Source of the DNA: Nodosilinea sp. WJT8-NPBG4
Lineage (GTDB): Bacteria; Cyanobacteriota; Cyanobacteriia; Phormidesmidales; Phormidesmidaceae
Length of the DNA: 64,000 nt
Assembly: GCA_019359285.1 (NCBI GenBank)
Contig: JAHHHQ010000052.1
Location: forward strand, 62,001-126,000
Reading direction: 5' to 3'
Shown here: piece by piece, positions 45,337 to 52,786 of the stretch
Position numbering within the stretch: the stretch's first letter is position 1
Layout: the number at the start of each line of letters is the position of its first letter
The notes under the pieces: generated by a model
Seen by the model: only the letters and a program-made list of their open reading frames with translations
What the model was told of the DNA's origin: nothing
Databases searched by the model: none
Position numbers and translations under genes: made by a program

Positions 45337-46205
45337 CTCACCGACAGCAGGGGCAGCAGCAGCACGACGAAAAAGTACACCAGTGCACCTGTAAACACGT
45401 AGCTATCGGTGCGGTCTAAAATGCCGCCGTGGCCGGGGATGAGGGCTCCAGAGTCTTTGACCCCGGCATCTCTTTTCATTAGCGATTCGGTGAGGTCACC
45501 CAGCAAGCTGGAGGTGCCCACCATTAGGCCTAGGGCAGCGCCGGTAGCCGGCCAGAGAGGCCATTGCAGCCAGTGACTGCCAATCAATGCCACCACCATA
45601 CTGCCCAGCATGCCAAAGACCGCCCCTTCAACTGTCTTCTTTGGGCTGATGTTAGACAGCGGGGTGCGGCCAATCATTTTTCCTGCGATATAGGCCCCAA
45701 TATCTGAGGCCCAAATGCAGGCAAAGGCTAGCAGGGTGATAACAAGACCGTAGGGCAAGCTGTCGAGGACGGGGGGCCAGGTTGCGGGCCAGAAGCCACC
45801 CAGGGGTAGGGTGGTGGCGGTGTCGCCCAGGTCGCGCAGGCGCACCCAAAAGCCGGGTAGATAGCCGCCGTAGAACAGGCCCAAAATAGACGCGGCCACA
45901 TCGGCAATGGTGGCCACCTGGGGCTGAAACAGCAGATAAAAGCAGATAAACGTGCCGCTCAGCGGTAGTAGGGCATCGGCCAAGGGCGGCGACAGATGGG
46001 CAGTAATCAGCAGCAGTTGGCTCACCACTAAGGTGATTTTGGCCGCTGGCAAGATGCCTTTGGCTTTTACCAGGGCAAAAATTTCGAGCTGCCCCAAGAA
46101 AATCAGCACCCCAAAGCCCAGGGTGAAGTACCAACCCCCCAGCAAAATCATGACCAGAGCGACCACGATCGCAACTATTCCGCTAATAATCCGAGGCCAG
46201 GGCAT
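45333..46205 (-). CDS. cdsA: Phosphatidate cytidylyltransferase (CDP-diglyceride synthase)
   Basis: 290 residues, about eight membrane helices. C-terminal signature SLLGDLTESLMKRDAGVKDSG then IPGHGGILDRTDS is the CDP-alcohol synthase motif; KKTVEGAVFGMLGS is also typical. Makes CDP-diacylglycerol from phosphatidate and CTP for phosphatidylglycerol synthesis in the membrane. Start ATG 46205 (MPWPRIISGIVA) gives the family's usual beginning; 28 further residues of a longer frame do not. Confidence 0.95.
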   Translation of the reverse strand: MPWPRIISGIVAIVVALVMILLGGWYFTLGFGVLIFLGQLEIFALVKAKGILPAAKITLVVSQLLLITAHLSPPLADALLPLSGTFICFYLLFQPQVATIADVAASILGLFYGGYLPGFWVRLRDLGDTATTLPLGGFWPATWPPVLDSLPYGLVITLLAFACIWASDIGAYIAGKMIGRTPLSNISPKKTVEGAVFGMLGSMVVALIGSHWLQWPLWPATGAALGLMVGTSSLLGDLTESLMKRDAGVKDSGALIPGHGGILDRTDSYVFTGALVYFFVVLLLPLLSVS

Positions 46206-46377
46206 AGGTAGAGTGCAGAGGGGATCAGACAGAGCGTTGCCCCTAGTTATGGGGCAGCAACTGTCATGCAGCTTATTACACTGTGCCACATTCCCCTAGA
46301 GTCCCCGCTAGGAAACCAAGACAGGAGGTTAGCGGTAAGCGCTGGCCAAAGGCGCGCCCGCACAGTTGGGCCTGTCT

Positions 46378-47064
46378 CTAGCCGGTAGGAGTGGCGAGCT
46401 GAGGATAGCCTGCTTCTACCAAGGCGCGATCGCGAATGCGGCAGGAATCACACCGCCCACAGGGTGCCGCTCCGCCCTCGTAGCACGACCAGGTTTGTGC
46501 GATCGGCACCCCCAACCTTACTGCTCGGCGCACAATACCCGCTTTAGAATCCATCACCAAAGGCGCAACCAATTCAGGGGCGTGGCCCTCTAACCCCGCC
46601 TTAGACGAGAGCTGAGCTAATTGCTGAAACGCCGCCAGATATTCGGGCCGACAGTCGGGATAGCCGGAATAATCTACCGCGTTGATGCCGAGGTACACCG
46701 CTGTAGCTCCCTTGGCTTCGGCCAGGGCGAGGGCCAGGGCAATAAATACTGTATTGCGCCCCGGCACGTAGGTAGAAGGAATGCCCGCCTCAAGGCCAGC
46801 TTGGGGCAACGGCTGAGCCAGGTCAGTGAGGGAAGACGCGCCCCACTGGGCCAAATTGACATCGATCAAGTGGTGGTCGGCGATCGCAAAATGCTTCGCC
46901 ACCGCCTTCGCCGCCTCTAGCTCCCGCTGGTGCCGCTGGCCATAGTTAAAGGAAAGGGCAATTAGATCGTAGCCATCGGCGATCGCCTGGGCAGCGGCCG
47001 TAGCCGAATCGAGACCACCCGAAAGCAGCACAATGGCTTTAGGAGTAAGGCTTGACTGAGCCAT
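46378..47064 (-). CDS. queC: 7-cyano-7-deazaguanine synthase
   Basis: 228 residues. PP-loop ATPase motif VLLSGGLDSATA near residue 12; NYGQRHQREL and STYVPGRNTVFIALAL are diagnostic. Four zinc-binding Cys in CYEGGAAPCGRCDSCRIR near the end. Converts 7-carboxy-7-deazaguanine to preQ0 with ATP and ammonia in queuosine synthesis. ATG 47064 (MAQSSLTPKAIV) is used; an 11-residue longer frame has no family match. Monocistronic here. Confidence 0.95.
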   Translation of the reverse strand: MAQSSLTPKAIVLLSGGLDSATAAAQAIADGYDLIALSFNYGQRHQRELEAAKAVAKHFAIADHHLIDVNLAQWGASSLTDLAQPLPQAGLEAGIPSTYVPGRNTVFIALALALAEAKGATAVYLGINAVDYSGYPDCRPEYLAAFQQLAQLSSKAGLEGHAPELVAPLVMDSKAGIVRRAVRLGVPIAQTWSCYEGGAAPCGRCDSCRIRDRALVEAGYPQLATPTG

Positions 47065-47202
47065 AGGGCAAAGAAGATCTGAGCGACTATTTAACAATTT
47101 GCACGGTAGCTAGAATAGCCCAATGCTGCTCAGAAACCCGAGGCTGCGGATTTCTGTAATCGATTAGACGATTGCGTGTTATCGAGGTCTTTACCTTTTC
47201 AA

Positions 47203-47280
47203 TCAATAAGTAATTATTCATAATAAATGCACTAAAGCCTTGGCCTCTTTGGTCAATAAGCAATTACTCATGGCAAATGC
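47203..47280. repeat. Two imperfect 28-bp direct repeats 50 bp apart
   Basis: TCAATAAGTAATTATTCATA... (47203-47230) and TCAATAAGCAATTACTCATG... (47253-47280), both ending AAATGC. The first contains TTA-N7-TAA (47214-47226), the loose LysR-type (CmpR/NtcB) pattern. They lie in the queC upstream region, about 500 bp before the ABC transporter, and could be regulator sites for either. Confidence 0.45.
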
Positions 47281-47422
47281 TTGGCGTTGGAAACACTGTC
47301 GTTAACGGAATAAGTTACGGTCTAGTTTTCATGGCATTCCTAAAATAAGGAGAAATCAAGCTACCGAAAGAAACCAGGTCTTTACCTGGGATAGATACAT
47401 TGAATGCTGTCTAAGTTTCTAG

Positions 47423-47452
47423 TTGACAGGCTCAGTTTCTTGCGCTTAAACT
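47423..47452 (+). promoter_or_regulatory. Candidate promoter of the riboswitch-ABC transporter unit
   Basis: TTGACA at 47423-47428 and TAAACT at 47447-47452 with an 18-bp spacer. A transcript would start near 47459, about 55 bases before the riboswitch. The -10 match is weak. Confidence 0.4.
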
Positions 47453-47512
47453 CAGTAAATCGAACAAGTCAGCCTAGTCTGCTAGCCCTGTGCCTTATAG
47501 GTTTACGCCTTT

Positions 47513-47641
47513 AATCGCCTGTGCTTGTCAGAGCGGGGGAACCAGTAAAGGGGCGTATTTCCGAGTTCTTAATACCCAATTGAGGGTAATCGGAAGAGGA
47601 CATTTCTCAGTCCTAGCCCGTCAGCTAACCTCGTCGGCATT
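47513..47641 (+). promoter_or_regulatory. c-di-AMP riboswitch (ydaO-yuaA type)
   Basis: The leader contains the conserved blocks of the ydaO-yuaA class in order: CAGAGCGGGGGAACCA (47529-47544), GGGGCGTATTTCC (47550-47562), a variable stem, then GCCCGTCAGCTAACCTCG (47616-47633). The closing stem P1 can form between AAUcGCC (47513-47519) and GGCAUU (47636-47641). These blocks agree closely with the B. subtilis ydaO leader as I remember it. c-di-AMP normally lowers expression of the downstream gene. Here that is the ABC transporter permease, ATG 112 bases later. A 12-bp palindrome CGTGTTAACACG (47702-47713) lies in the presumed expression platform. Confidence 0.88.
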
Positions 47642-47752
47642 GAGGAGTGATTGAATCGTCAGCATTTTTCACCAATGCCTGGCTGTTTCAGTATCCTAAG
47701 TCGTGTTAACACGGCTTGTTCGCTGTCCATGATTAGCCTCTAGGAGGGTCTC

Positions 47753-48601
47753 ATGCAGCGTAAGTTGCGCACTAGGTCGGCTGCTCGTTTGGGGCAGCCT
47801 AAGTCTGCCAAGCCGTCATTTCGCCTGCCGTTTGAAAACATTGTCTTGCCGGCGATCGCGTTTCTCGTTGTGCTGCTGGTTTGGTGGGTAATTGCCAAGT
47901 TCTTTACCACACTGATGCCCACGCCCTGGGAGGCCTTTGTCGCCAACCTCGACTATATTCTCAACCCCTTCTTCCGACGCGGGCCGGGCAACTTGGGCAT
48001 TGGCTGGCTGCTGTTGGCCAGTCTGCGACGGGTGCTGATCGGGTTTTTGCTAGGGACTTTGGTCGCCATTCCCATCGGCTTTTGGATTGGGCTCTCGCCC
48101 CGCGCCATGACGGCCATCAACCCTCTGGTGCAGCTGTTTCGCCCGGTGTCTCCCGTGGCCTGGTTGCCCATTGCCCTATCGATTTTCAACCTGGCCAACC
48201 CGTCAGCTATCTTCGTGATTTTCATCACGTCACTATGGCCAACGGTGATCAACACTGCTCTGGGCGTAGCTAGCGTTCCTAAAGACTATTTAGATGTGGC
48301 GCAGGTGCTAGAGATGCCTCGCTGGCGGCAGATGACCAAGATTATCTGGCCGGCGAGCTTGCCCTATATTTTTACCGGCCTACGGCTGAGCTTGGGGATT
48401 GCCTGGCTGGTCATTGTGGCAGTTGAAATGCTCACGGGCGGCATTGGCATCGGCTTCTTTATCTGGGATGAATGGAACCGGCTCAGCCTTAGCTCGGTGT
48501 TTCTGGCGGTGGTTGTCATTGGCCTGACCGGCCTGCTGTTGGACTACGCCATTACCCTGATCGAGCGATGGGCGACCCATCGCCCCGCCAAGGCTATATA
48601 G
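47753..48601 (+). CDS. NrtB/CmpB-type ABC transporter permease
   Basis: 282 residues with about six membrane helices. The EAA-loop region NTALGVASVPKDYLDVAQVL and FNLANPSAIFVIFITSLWPT closely match the nitrate/bicarbonate/cyanate permease group. ATG 47753 follows TAGGAGGG. First gene of a three-gene operon (permease, binding protein, ATPase), an order different from the usual binding-protein-first order, and placed directly behind a c-di-AMP riboswitch. The substrate (nitrate, nitrite, bicarbonate, cyanate or another small anion) cannot be fixed from the permease. Confidence 0.9.
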   Translation: MQRKLRTRSAARLGQPKSAKPSFRLPFENIVLPAIAFLVVLLVWWVIAKFFTTLMPTPWEAFVANLDYILNPFFRRGPGNLGIGWLLLASLRRVLIGFLLGTLVAIPIGFWIGLSPRAMTAINPLVQLFRPVSPVAWLPIALSIFNLANPSAIFVIFITSLWPTVINTALGVASVPKDYLDVAQVLEMPRWRQMTKIIWPASLPYIFTGLRLSLGIAWLVIVAVEMLTGGIGIGFFIWDEWNRLSLSSVFLAVVVIGLTGLLLDYAITLIERWATHRPAKAI

Positions 48602-48713
48602 CCTTTACCCTGACTGGCAGATGCCCTAAACGGCAGGTTTTGAGTAGGCATTCAAACGCTGCTGGCCAGTCTAAAGCACTTCCTGACACCTCACAGACAA
48701 AAGGATTAACGCC

Positions 48714-50123
48714 ATGACGAGGATCAATCGGCGATCGCTCCTCCAGGGGGCGGTTGGGTTTACGGCGGGGCTAGCGGCCTCGGCCTGTAGTCAGGCGCTG
48801 CGCCCGAGCGGCTCATCAGCGCCTAGCGGGGCGGCGGCTCAGGCCGCCAATGTCGAGCAGGTGGTCGACCCGGCCAGTTTGGAGCGTTCTCACCTTAAGG
48901 TGGGCTATGTGCCTGTCAACGACTGCGCTCCGTTTGCGATCGCCCAGGCCAAAGGCTTTTTCCACAAATATGGGTTGACGGTCACCCTTAACCGCGAGGC
49001 CAGCTGGGGCACCTCCCGCGATGCCGTCATCTTTGGGCGGCTCGACGCGTCGCCGGTGGTTTCTGGGGCCGTCACCAATGCCCGGGTTGGGGCTGAGGGT
49101 GCTCCCCAGGCTCCCATGTGCGCCGCCATGACCATTCACCGCCACGGCAACGCCATGACCATGAACCGCGCCATGTGGGAGTCTGGTCTGCGCCCCTGGC
49201 GAGAATATGAGGGCGATCTGGAGGCCTTTGGTCGCGATTTTCGGGGGTATTTCGATGGCATACCCACATCTCAAAAAGTTTGGGCCACGGTGCTCAGTTC
49301 AGCTATCTACGAATACTTCATTCGCTACCTTTCGGCAGCGGCGGGGGTTGATCCGATAGAGACATTCCGCATTATTGTCAGTCCGCCGCCGCAAATGGTC
49401 TCTAACATTAGAATTGGGGCCATGCAGGCGTACATGGTGGCCGAACCGTGGAATACCCGCGCCATCTCCGGCAATGAGGATGTCGGCTTTACCTTTGCCC
49501 ATGGCAAAGAGATATGGCGAGGCCACCCCGACCGGGTGCTGGCGGTGATGGAAGACTTTATCAACGAAAACCCCAAGACCTATCGCTCCCTCGTCAAAGC
49601 AATGATCGAGGCCTGCCGCTACTGCGACGACCCCGCCAATCGCACCGAAGTTGCAGAGATTATCTCGGAGCGATCGTTTACTGGGGCAAAACCCAAATTT
49701 ACGGAACCTGCCCTGGTAGGCAACTACAACTACGGCGGTTTCGACGGCAAAGATCGCACTGTTCAAATGCCCGATAGCACCATCTTTTTCGACCTGCCCG
49801 AGGACCTGCCCCACCCCGCCGGAGACCATTCCACCTTTATGTGGTCGTCTCAGTCGATGTGGTTGATGACCCAGGCCACCCGTTGGGGACAGATCAAGGA
49901 GTTTCCAGCCGATGCGGAGGCCAAGGCCCACCAGGCCTGGCGCACCGATCTGTATCGAGAAATTGCTGGAGAGATGGGCATTGAGTGCCCATCGGATGAT
50001 TACAAAGTAGAGCCTGGAGAGCTATTTATTGACGGTGTTGCCTACGACCCCAGCGACCCAGTGGGCTATTTGAACGGGTTTGAGATTCGCGCTAACCGTC
50101 CCCAGCGAATCTATATGGGATGA
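48714..50123 (+). CDS. NrtA/CmpA-type anion-binding lipoprotein
   Basis: 469 residues. The N-terminus RINRRSLLQGAVGFTAGLAASACSQ has a twin-Arg pair and a lipobox (LAASAC, Cys near 25), so it is a lipoprotein probably exported by Tat. The mature part begins LKVGYVPVNDCAPFAIAQAKGFF and contains HRHGNAMTMNRAMW and GAMQAYMVAEPWNTRAI, as in NrtA/CmpA-type periplasmic proteins that bind nitrate, bicarbonate or similar anions. I cannot assign specificity by eye. 112 bp after the permease gene. Confidence 0.9.
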   Translation: MTRINRRSLLQGAVGFTAGLAASACSQALRPSGSSAPSGAAAQAANVEQVVDPASLERSHLKVGYVPVNDCAPFAIAQAKGFFHKYGLTVTLNREASWGTSRDAVIFGRLDASPVVSGAVTNARVGAEGAPQAPMCAAMTIHRHGNAMTMNRAMWESGLRPWREYEGDLEAFGRDFRGYFDGIPTSQKVWATVLSSAIYEYFIRYLSAAAGVDPIETFRIIVSPPPQMVSNIRIGAMQAYMVAEPWNTRAISGNEDVGFTFAHGKEIWRGHPDRVLAVMEDFINENPKTYRSLVKAMIEACRYCDDPANRTEVAEIISERSFTGAKPKFTEPALVGNYNYGGFDGKDRTVQMPDSTIFFDLPEDLPHPAGDHSTFMWSSQSMWLMTQATRWGQIKEFPADAEAKAHQAWRTDLYREIAGEMGIECPSDDYKVEPGELFIDGVAYDPSDPVGYLNGFEIRANRPQRIYMG

Positions 50124-50254
50124 GGGTTGACAGGTAGAAGGGCCGACAAGTCAAGATCTTTAGACCGGCTATTTTCTAGCGTTTAACCCTCAGCCAAGCC
50201 CGTTTCTCCTCAGCCAGCCTTCCTTGCTCTAGATGCACTATCCAGGAGAAAACT

Positions 50255-51097
50255 ATGGTTAAGTCAAGTCAATATTCTCAGCCCTCTGAGCAACGGCAGG
50301 CTGAGTCTGAAACAGATTTTTTGGTCGTTCAAGACCTGGTAAAAGCCTACCCTAGCGCTGGCGGCGACCCCACGGTGGTGCTCGACAACATCAACCTCAC
50401 CGTCGGCGCCAACGAGTTTATCGCCATTATTGGCCACTCGGGCTGCGGCAAATCGACGCTGCTCAAAATTGTCAGCGGCCTGGAGCAGGCCACCTCTGGC
50501 GGCGTGTTTTTGGAAGGGAAACCGATTAAAAAGCCAGGGGCCGATCGCATGATGGTGTTCCAAAACTATTCGCTGCTGCCCTGGCTGACGGTGCGCGAAA
50601 ACGTGCGGCTGGCGGTGAATGAGGTGTGTGACCATCTCTCTCCCCGCGATCGCACTGACTTGGTGGAAGAACACCTAGCGATGGTCAACCTCACCGACGC
50701 AGCCTTGAAATATCCTGACGAGCTGTCGGGCGGCATGAAGCAGCGGGTCGGCATTGCCCGCGCCCTGGCGATTCGGCCCAAGATGCTGCTGATGGATGAA
50801 CCCTTTGGTGCCCTCGATGCTCTCACCCGTGGTCACCTCCAGCGCCAGGTGCTGGATATCTGGGAGCGCAACCCTCAGGCGGTGATGATGATTACCCACG
50901 ATGTGGATGAGGCGATCTATATGGCCGATCGCATTGTGATGATGACCAATGGCCCCAATGCCCACATTGGCGAAATTTTGGAGGTGCCGTTTAAACACCC
51001 GCGCGATCGCACTGCCCTGCGCGAATCCAAAGAGTACTATGAACTCCGCAACCATGCCCTTGGGTTCCTCGATAGCTACTTTGAGCAAATGAGCTAG
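50255..51097 (+). CDS. NrtD/CmpD-type ABC transporter ATPase
   Basis: 280 residues. Walker A GHSGCGKSTL, Q-loop MMVFQNYSLLPW, signature LSGGMKQRVGIARAL, Walker B LLMDEPFGALD, switch His in MITHDVDEAIY. The C-terminal FKHPRDRTALRESKEYYELRN is typical of the NrtD/CmpD/CynD group. No fused ATPase-binding protein (NrtC/CmpC) is present, as in the cyanate/nitrite-type systems with a single ATPase. No cynS follows. Confidence 0.93.
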   Translation: MVKSSQYSQPSEQRQAESETDFLVVQDLVKAYPSAGGDPTVVLDNINLTVGANEFIAIIGHSGCGKSTLLKIVSGLEQATSGGVFLEGKPIKKPGADRMMVFQNYSLLPWLTVRENVRLAVNEVCDHLSPRDRTDLVEEHLAMVNLTDAALKYPDELSGGMKQRVGIARALAIRPKMLLMDEPFGALDALTRGHLQRQVLDIWERNPQAVMMITHDVDEAIYMADRIVMMTNGPNAHIGEILEVPFKHPRDRTALRESKEYYELRNHALGFLDSYFEQMS

Positions 51098-51136
51098 GAA
51101 CGTTGAAAAGGAAACGCTGACCTCAACTCACTGGCT

Positions 51137-51370
51137 CTACTCCGCTAATACATAGCGGGTGAGCACGCGCATGATTTCGTTGATGCGCCCGGTGGGCTGG
51201 GGTTTGCTCCATTCGCGCACTTCAGCAAAGCCGAGGCGATAGAGTTCGTGGATGATGCGCTCTACGCCGTGGGCGCTGCCAATGACCAAGATGCGAATGA
51301 CCTCGCGCCCCGGCTCGGCAGCGGGTTCGATGGTGACTTGCAGAGCGGGGTTAGACAGGATTGAAGGCAT
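51137..51370 (-). CDS. Small conserved protein of unknown function
   Basis: 77 residues from ATG 51370 (MPSILSNPALQVTIEPAAEP); ATG 51385 is five codons earlier. Central IRILVIGSAHGVERIIHELYRLGFAEVREWSKPQPTG looks like a small alpha/beta fold. Convergent with the ABC ATPase gene. From memory, short proteins of this type occur widely in cyanobacteria without known role. Confidence 0.72.
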   Translation of the reverse strand: MPSILSNPALQVTIEPAAEPGREVIRILVIGSAHGVERIIHELYRLGFAEVREWSKPQPTGRINEIMRVLTRYVLAE

Positions 51371-51398
51371 AAACGCTTGCGGCATAGAGACACCTTTA

Positions 51399-51467
51399 TG
51401 TAATCGCTTAAGATGACAAGCGCATCATACAGCATCTATCGCAAAGATGTCATCTCTTGCGATTACA
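51399..51467. promoter_or_regulatory. Long inverted repeat upstream of an HTH gene
   Basis: 20-base arms TGTAATCGCTTAAGATGACA (51399-51418) and its counterpart (51448-51467) match at 17 of 20 positions around a 29-base centre. It lies between two divergent small genes and 35 bp before the likely start of the HTH regulator, so an autoregulatory operator is a reasonable guess. Confidence 0.5.
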
Positions 51468-51502
51468 TTTACGATGCTCTGCTCCTTTGGGACGATGGGA
51501 GC

Positions 51503-51754
51503 ATGGGAAGAGCAGGCAAAGCGCTACGGGAAGTCCTCACGCAGTACGGCATTAGCCAAAATAGTCTTGCCGTCAAAATGGGCTTGCAACGATCGGCTAT
51601 CTACAAATGGTTCCACGAAGAACGTGACCCTACGGCAGAGACAGTAGCAGATGTTGTGGAAGCATTGAAAGGCTTAAACAGTGAGGCTGCTGAAGCCTTT
51701 GTTCAGCTTTATCTTGGAAACATACTCAAAGACCAAAATCAAAATCAACCATAG
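51503..51754 (+). CDS. XRE-type helix-turn-helix regulator
   Basis: 83 residues from ATG 51503 (MGRAGKALREVLTQYGISQ). HTH: LREVLTQYGISQNSLAVKMGLQRSAIYKWFHEERDPTAETVADVV. The C-terminal NSEAAEAFVQLYLGN is typical of small cyanobacterial XRE regulators. A longer frame from 51413 would run through the inverted repeat, so the internal Met is preferred. Target unknown; possibly itself through that repeat. Confidence 0.88.
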   Translation: MGRAGKALREVLTQYGISQNSLAVKMGLQRSAIYKWFHEERDPTAETVADVVEALKGLNSEAAEAFVQLYLGNILKDQNQNQP

Positions 51755-51865
51755 GGTGCATTGCTTTGGCAAACATATCCTACGAATTGAAATTAACGTG
51801 ATATAGGTAATTGCTCTGCCTTACTTCTTAAACTCATTTGAGAAATAAAAAACGGCGCTCAGTAA

Positions 51866-51999
51866 GTAGGGTGGGCATTGCCCACCACTAAATTTAAGCT
51901 GCCTAGTTAGCTCAATCTTCCTAGGAAACTAGGCAAGTTCAGCAGCTCGCATTGGGGCAATCGCCCATTCTCTCCGCTGGTGGGCAGTGCCCACCCTAC
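51866..51999. mobile_element. MITE-like element with 21-bp inverted ends
   Basis: 134 bp bounded by GTAGGGTGGGCATTGCCCACC (positions 51866-51886) and its complement with one mismatch (51979-51999). No coding frame inside. A single end-like copy is also at 43778-43798. Each end is itself palindromic. No flanking target duplication is obvious. Confidence 0.65.
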
Positions 52000-52006
52000 C
52001 GTGGCT

Positions 52007-52052
52007 GCTATTGGCTAGCTGAAAAAAGTATTTTTTTCAGCTAGCCAATAGC
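52007..52052. terminator. Perfect 21-bp stem overlapping the end of the DUF4926 gene
   Basis: GCTATTGGCTAGCTGAAAAAA and its exact complement with a four-base loop. The last five codons and the stop of the minus-strand DUF4926 gene lie in one arm. A/T runs at the loop side give U-rich RNA on either strand, but no T-run follows the stem, so termination is uncertain. Confidence 0.55.
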
Positions 52053-52297
52053 AGTTCGTAATGTATTGGCAGCACTTCGTCTGGTGTTAACACCGCCATG
52101 GCATATTCGCGGCCTTCCAAATCAGCAAACTCAACCAAATAGCTGCGGCTTTCCCCCTCATAAATTTCCAGCACTGTGCCCACCTGGCCAATGGGAAGCT
52201 GCTGAATCGATTCAAACTCAGGCTCGATCAGCGTGAGGCGATCGCGGGAGATTGGAATTAAATTAGCGATCGTATCCAAACTTGTCACGAGACTCAT
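52037..52297 (-). CDS. DUF4926 protein
   Basis: 86 residues. QLPIGQVGTVLEIYEGESRSYLVEFADLEGREYAMAVLTPDEV matches the DUF4926 pattern (a small beta-barrel-like fold, VGTVVxIYxxxxYxVEFxDxxGxxxA). Five bases separate it from the DUF6883 gene, which precedes it on the same strand, so the two form a cassette. In other genomes such pairs occur together (from memory) and a toxin-immunity or toxin-antitoxin relation has been suspected; this is not shown here. Confidence 0.85.
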   Translation of the reverse strand: MSLVTSLDTIANLIPISRDRLTLIEPEFESIQQLPIGQVGTVLEIYEGESRSYLVEFADLEGREYAMAVLTPDEVLPIHYELLLAS

Positions 52298-52302
52298 AGT
52301 TT

Positions 52303-52632
52303 TTATTTGATAAACGCTGAAACCAAACGAGGGGCGGACTGCTCAGCACGAATTTCCCACAGCGTCCGCAGTACAACAGAGTCACGATCAATTATGACCC
52401 AATCGACCTTGTACAGTTGCCCAAATGAGGTGGAGTCTTGCTGCACGACTTCTCCCTCAACAGCGGCTTGAGCGATCAATTGCCGCAAATCTTCTGCATT
52501 GTCAGCCCTGATGCCTAATGCTGACGCAAAAACCCTGGCTTTGTGCTTGCCCGAGGAATGGTTTAGGTTGAGGCAATAGCCTACTAGCTTCTCCATTGGA
52601 ATAATGGCAGATGCTCCATCGGGCAGTTTCAT
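52303..52632 (-). CDS. DUF6883 protein
   Basis: 109 residues from ATG 52632 (MKLPDGASAIIPMEKLVGYC). The block LNLNHSSGKHKARVFASALG is the DUF6883 hallmark (a His, Ser/Arg and GKHKARVF motif seen in putative effectors). The C-terminal half VDWVIIDRDSVVLRTLWEIR resembles the partner strand of the fold. GTG 52644 is an alternative start. It directly precedes the DUF4926 gene. Biochemical activity unknown. Confidence 0.85.
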   Translation of the reverse strand: MKLPDGASAIIPMEKLVGYCLNLNHSSGKHKARVFASALGIRADNAEDLRQLIAQAAVEGEVVQQDSTSFGQLYKVDWVIIDRDSVVLRTLWEIRAEQSAPRLVSAFIK

Positions 52633-52786
52633 AGCTGTGGGCACAGAGAATATCGGGCAATCCTACCTCAGGCAAGGCATTAATGCCGAGTGAGTCTCGG
52701 CTAAATTTGGTCACTGCACCCGGTGAAGTAGAGCCATAGCGCTAAAATGGGAAACTGCGTTGTTGCTATACCCAAAGCCTAGACCT

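Noticed and set aside
47098..47752. NtcA-activated promoter for the ABC transporter
   Set aside because: No GTA-N8-TAC with a proper -10 box was found in this spacer; control appears to be through the riboswitch.
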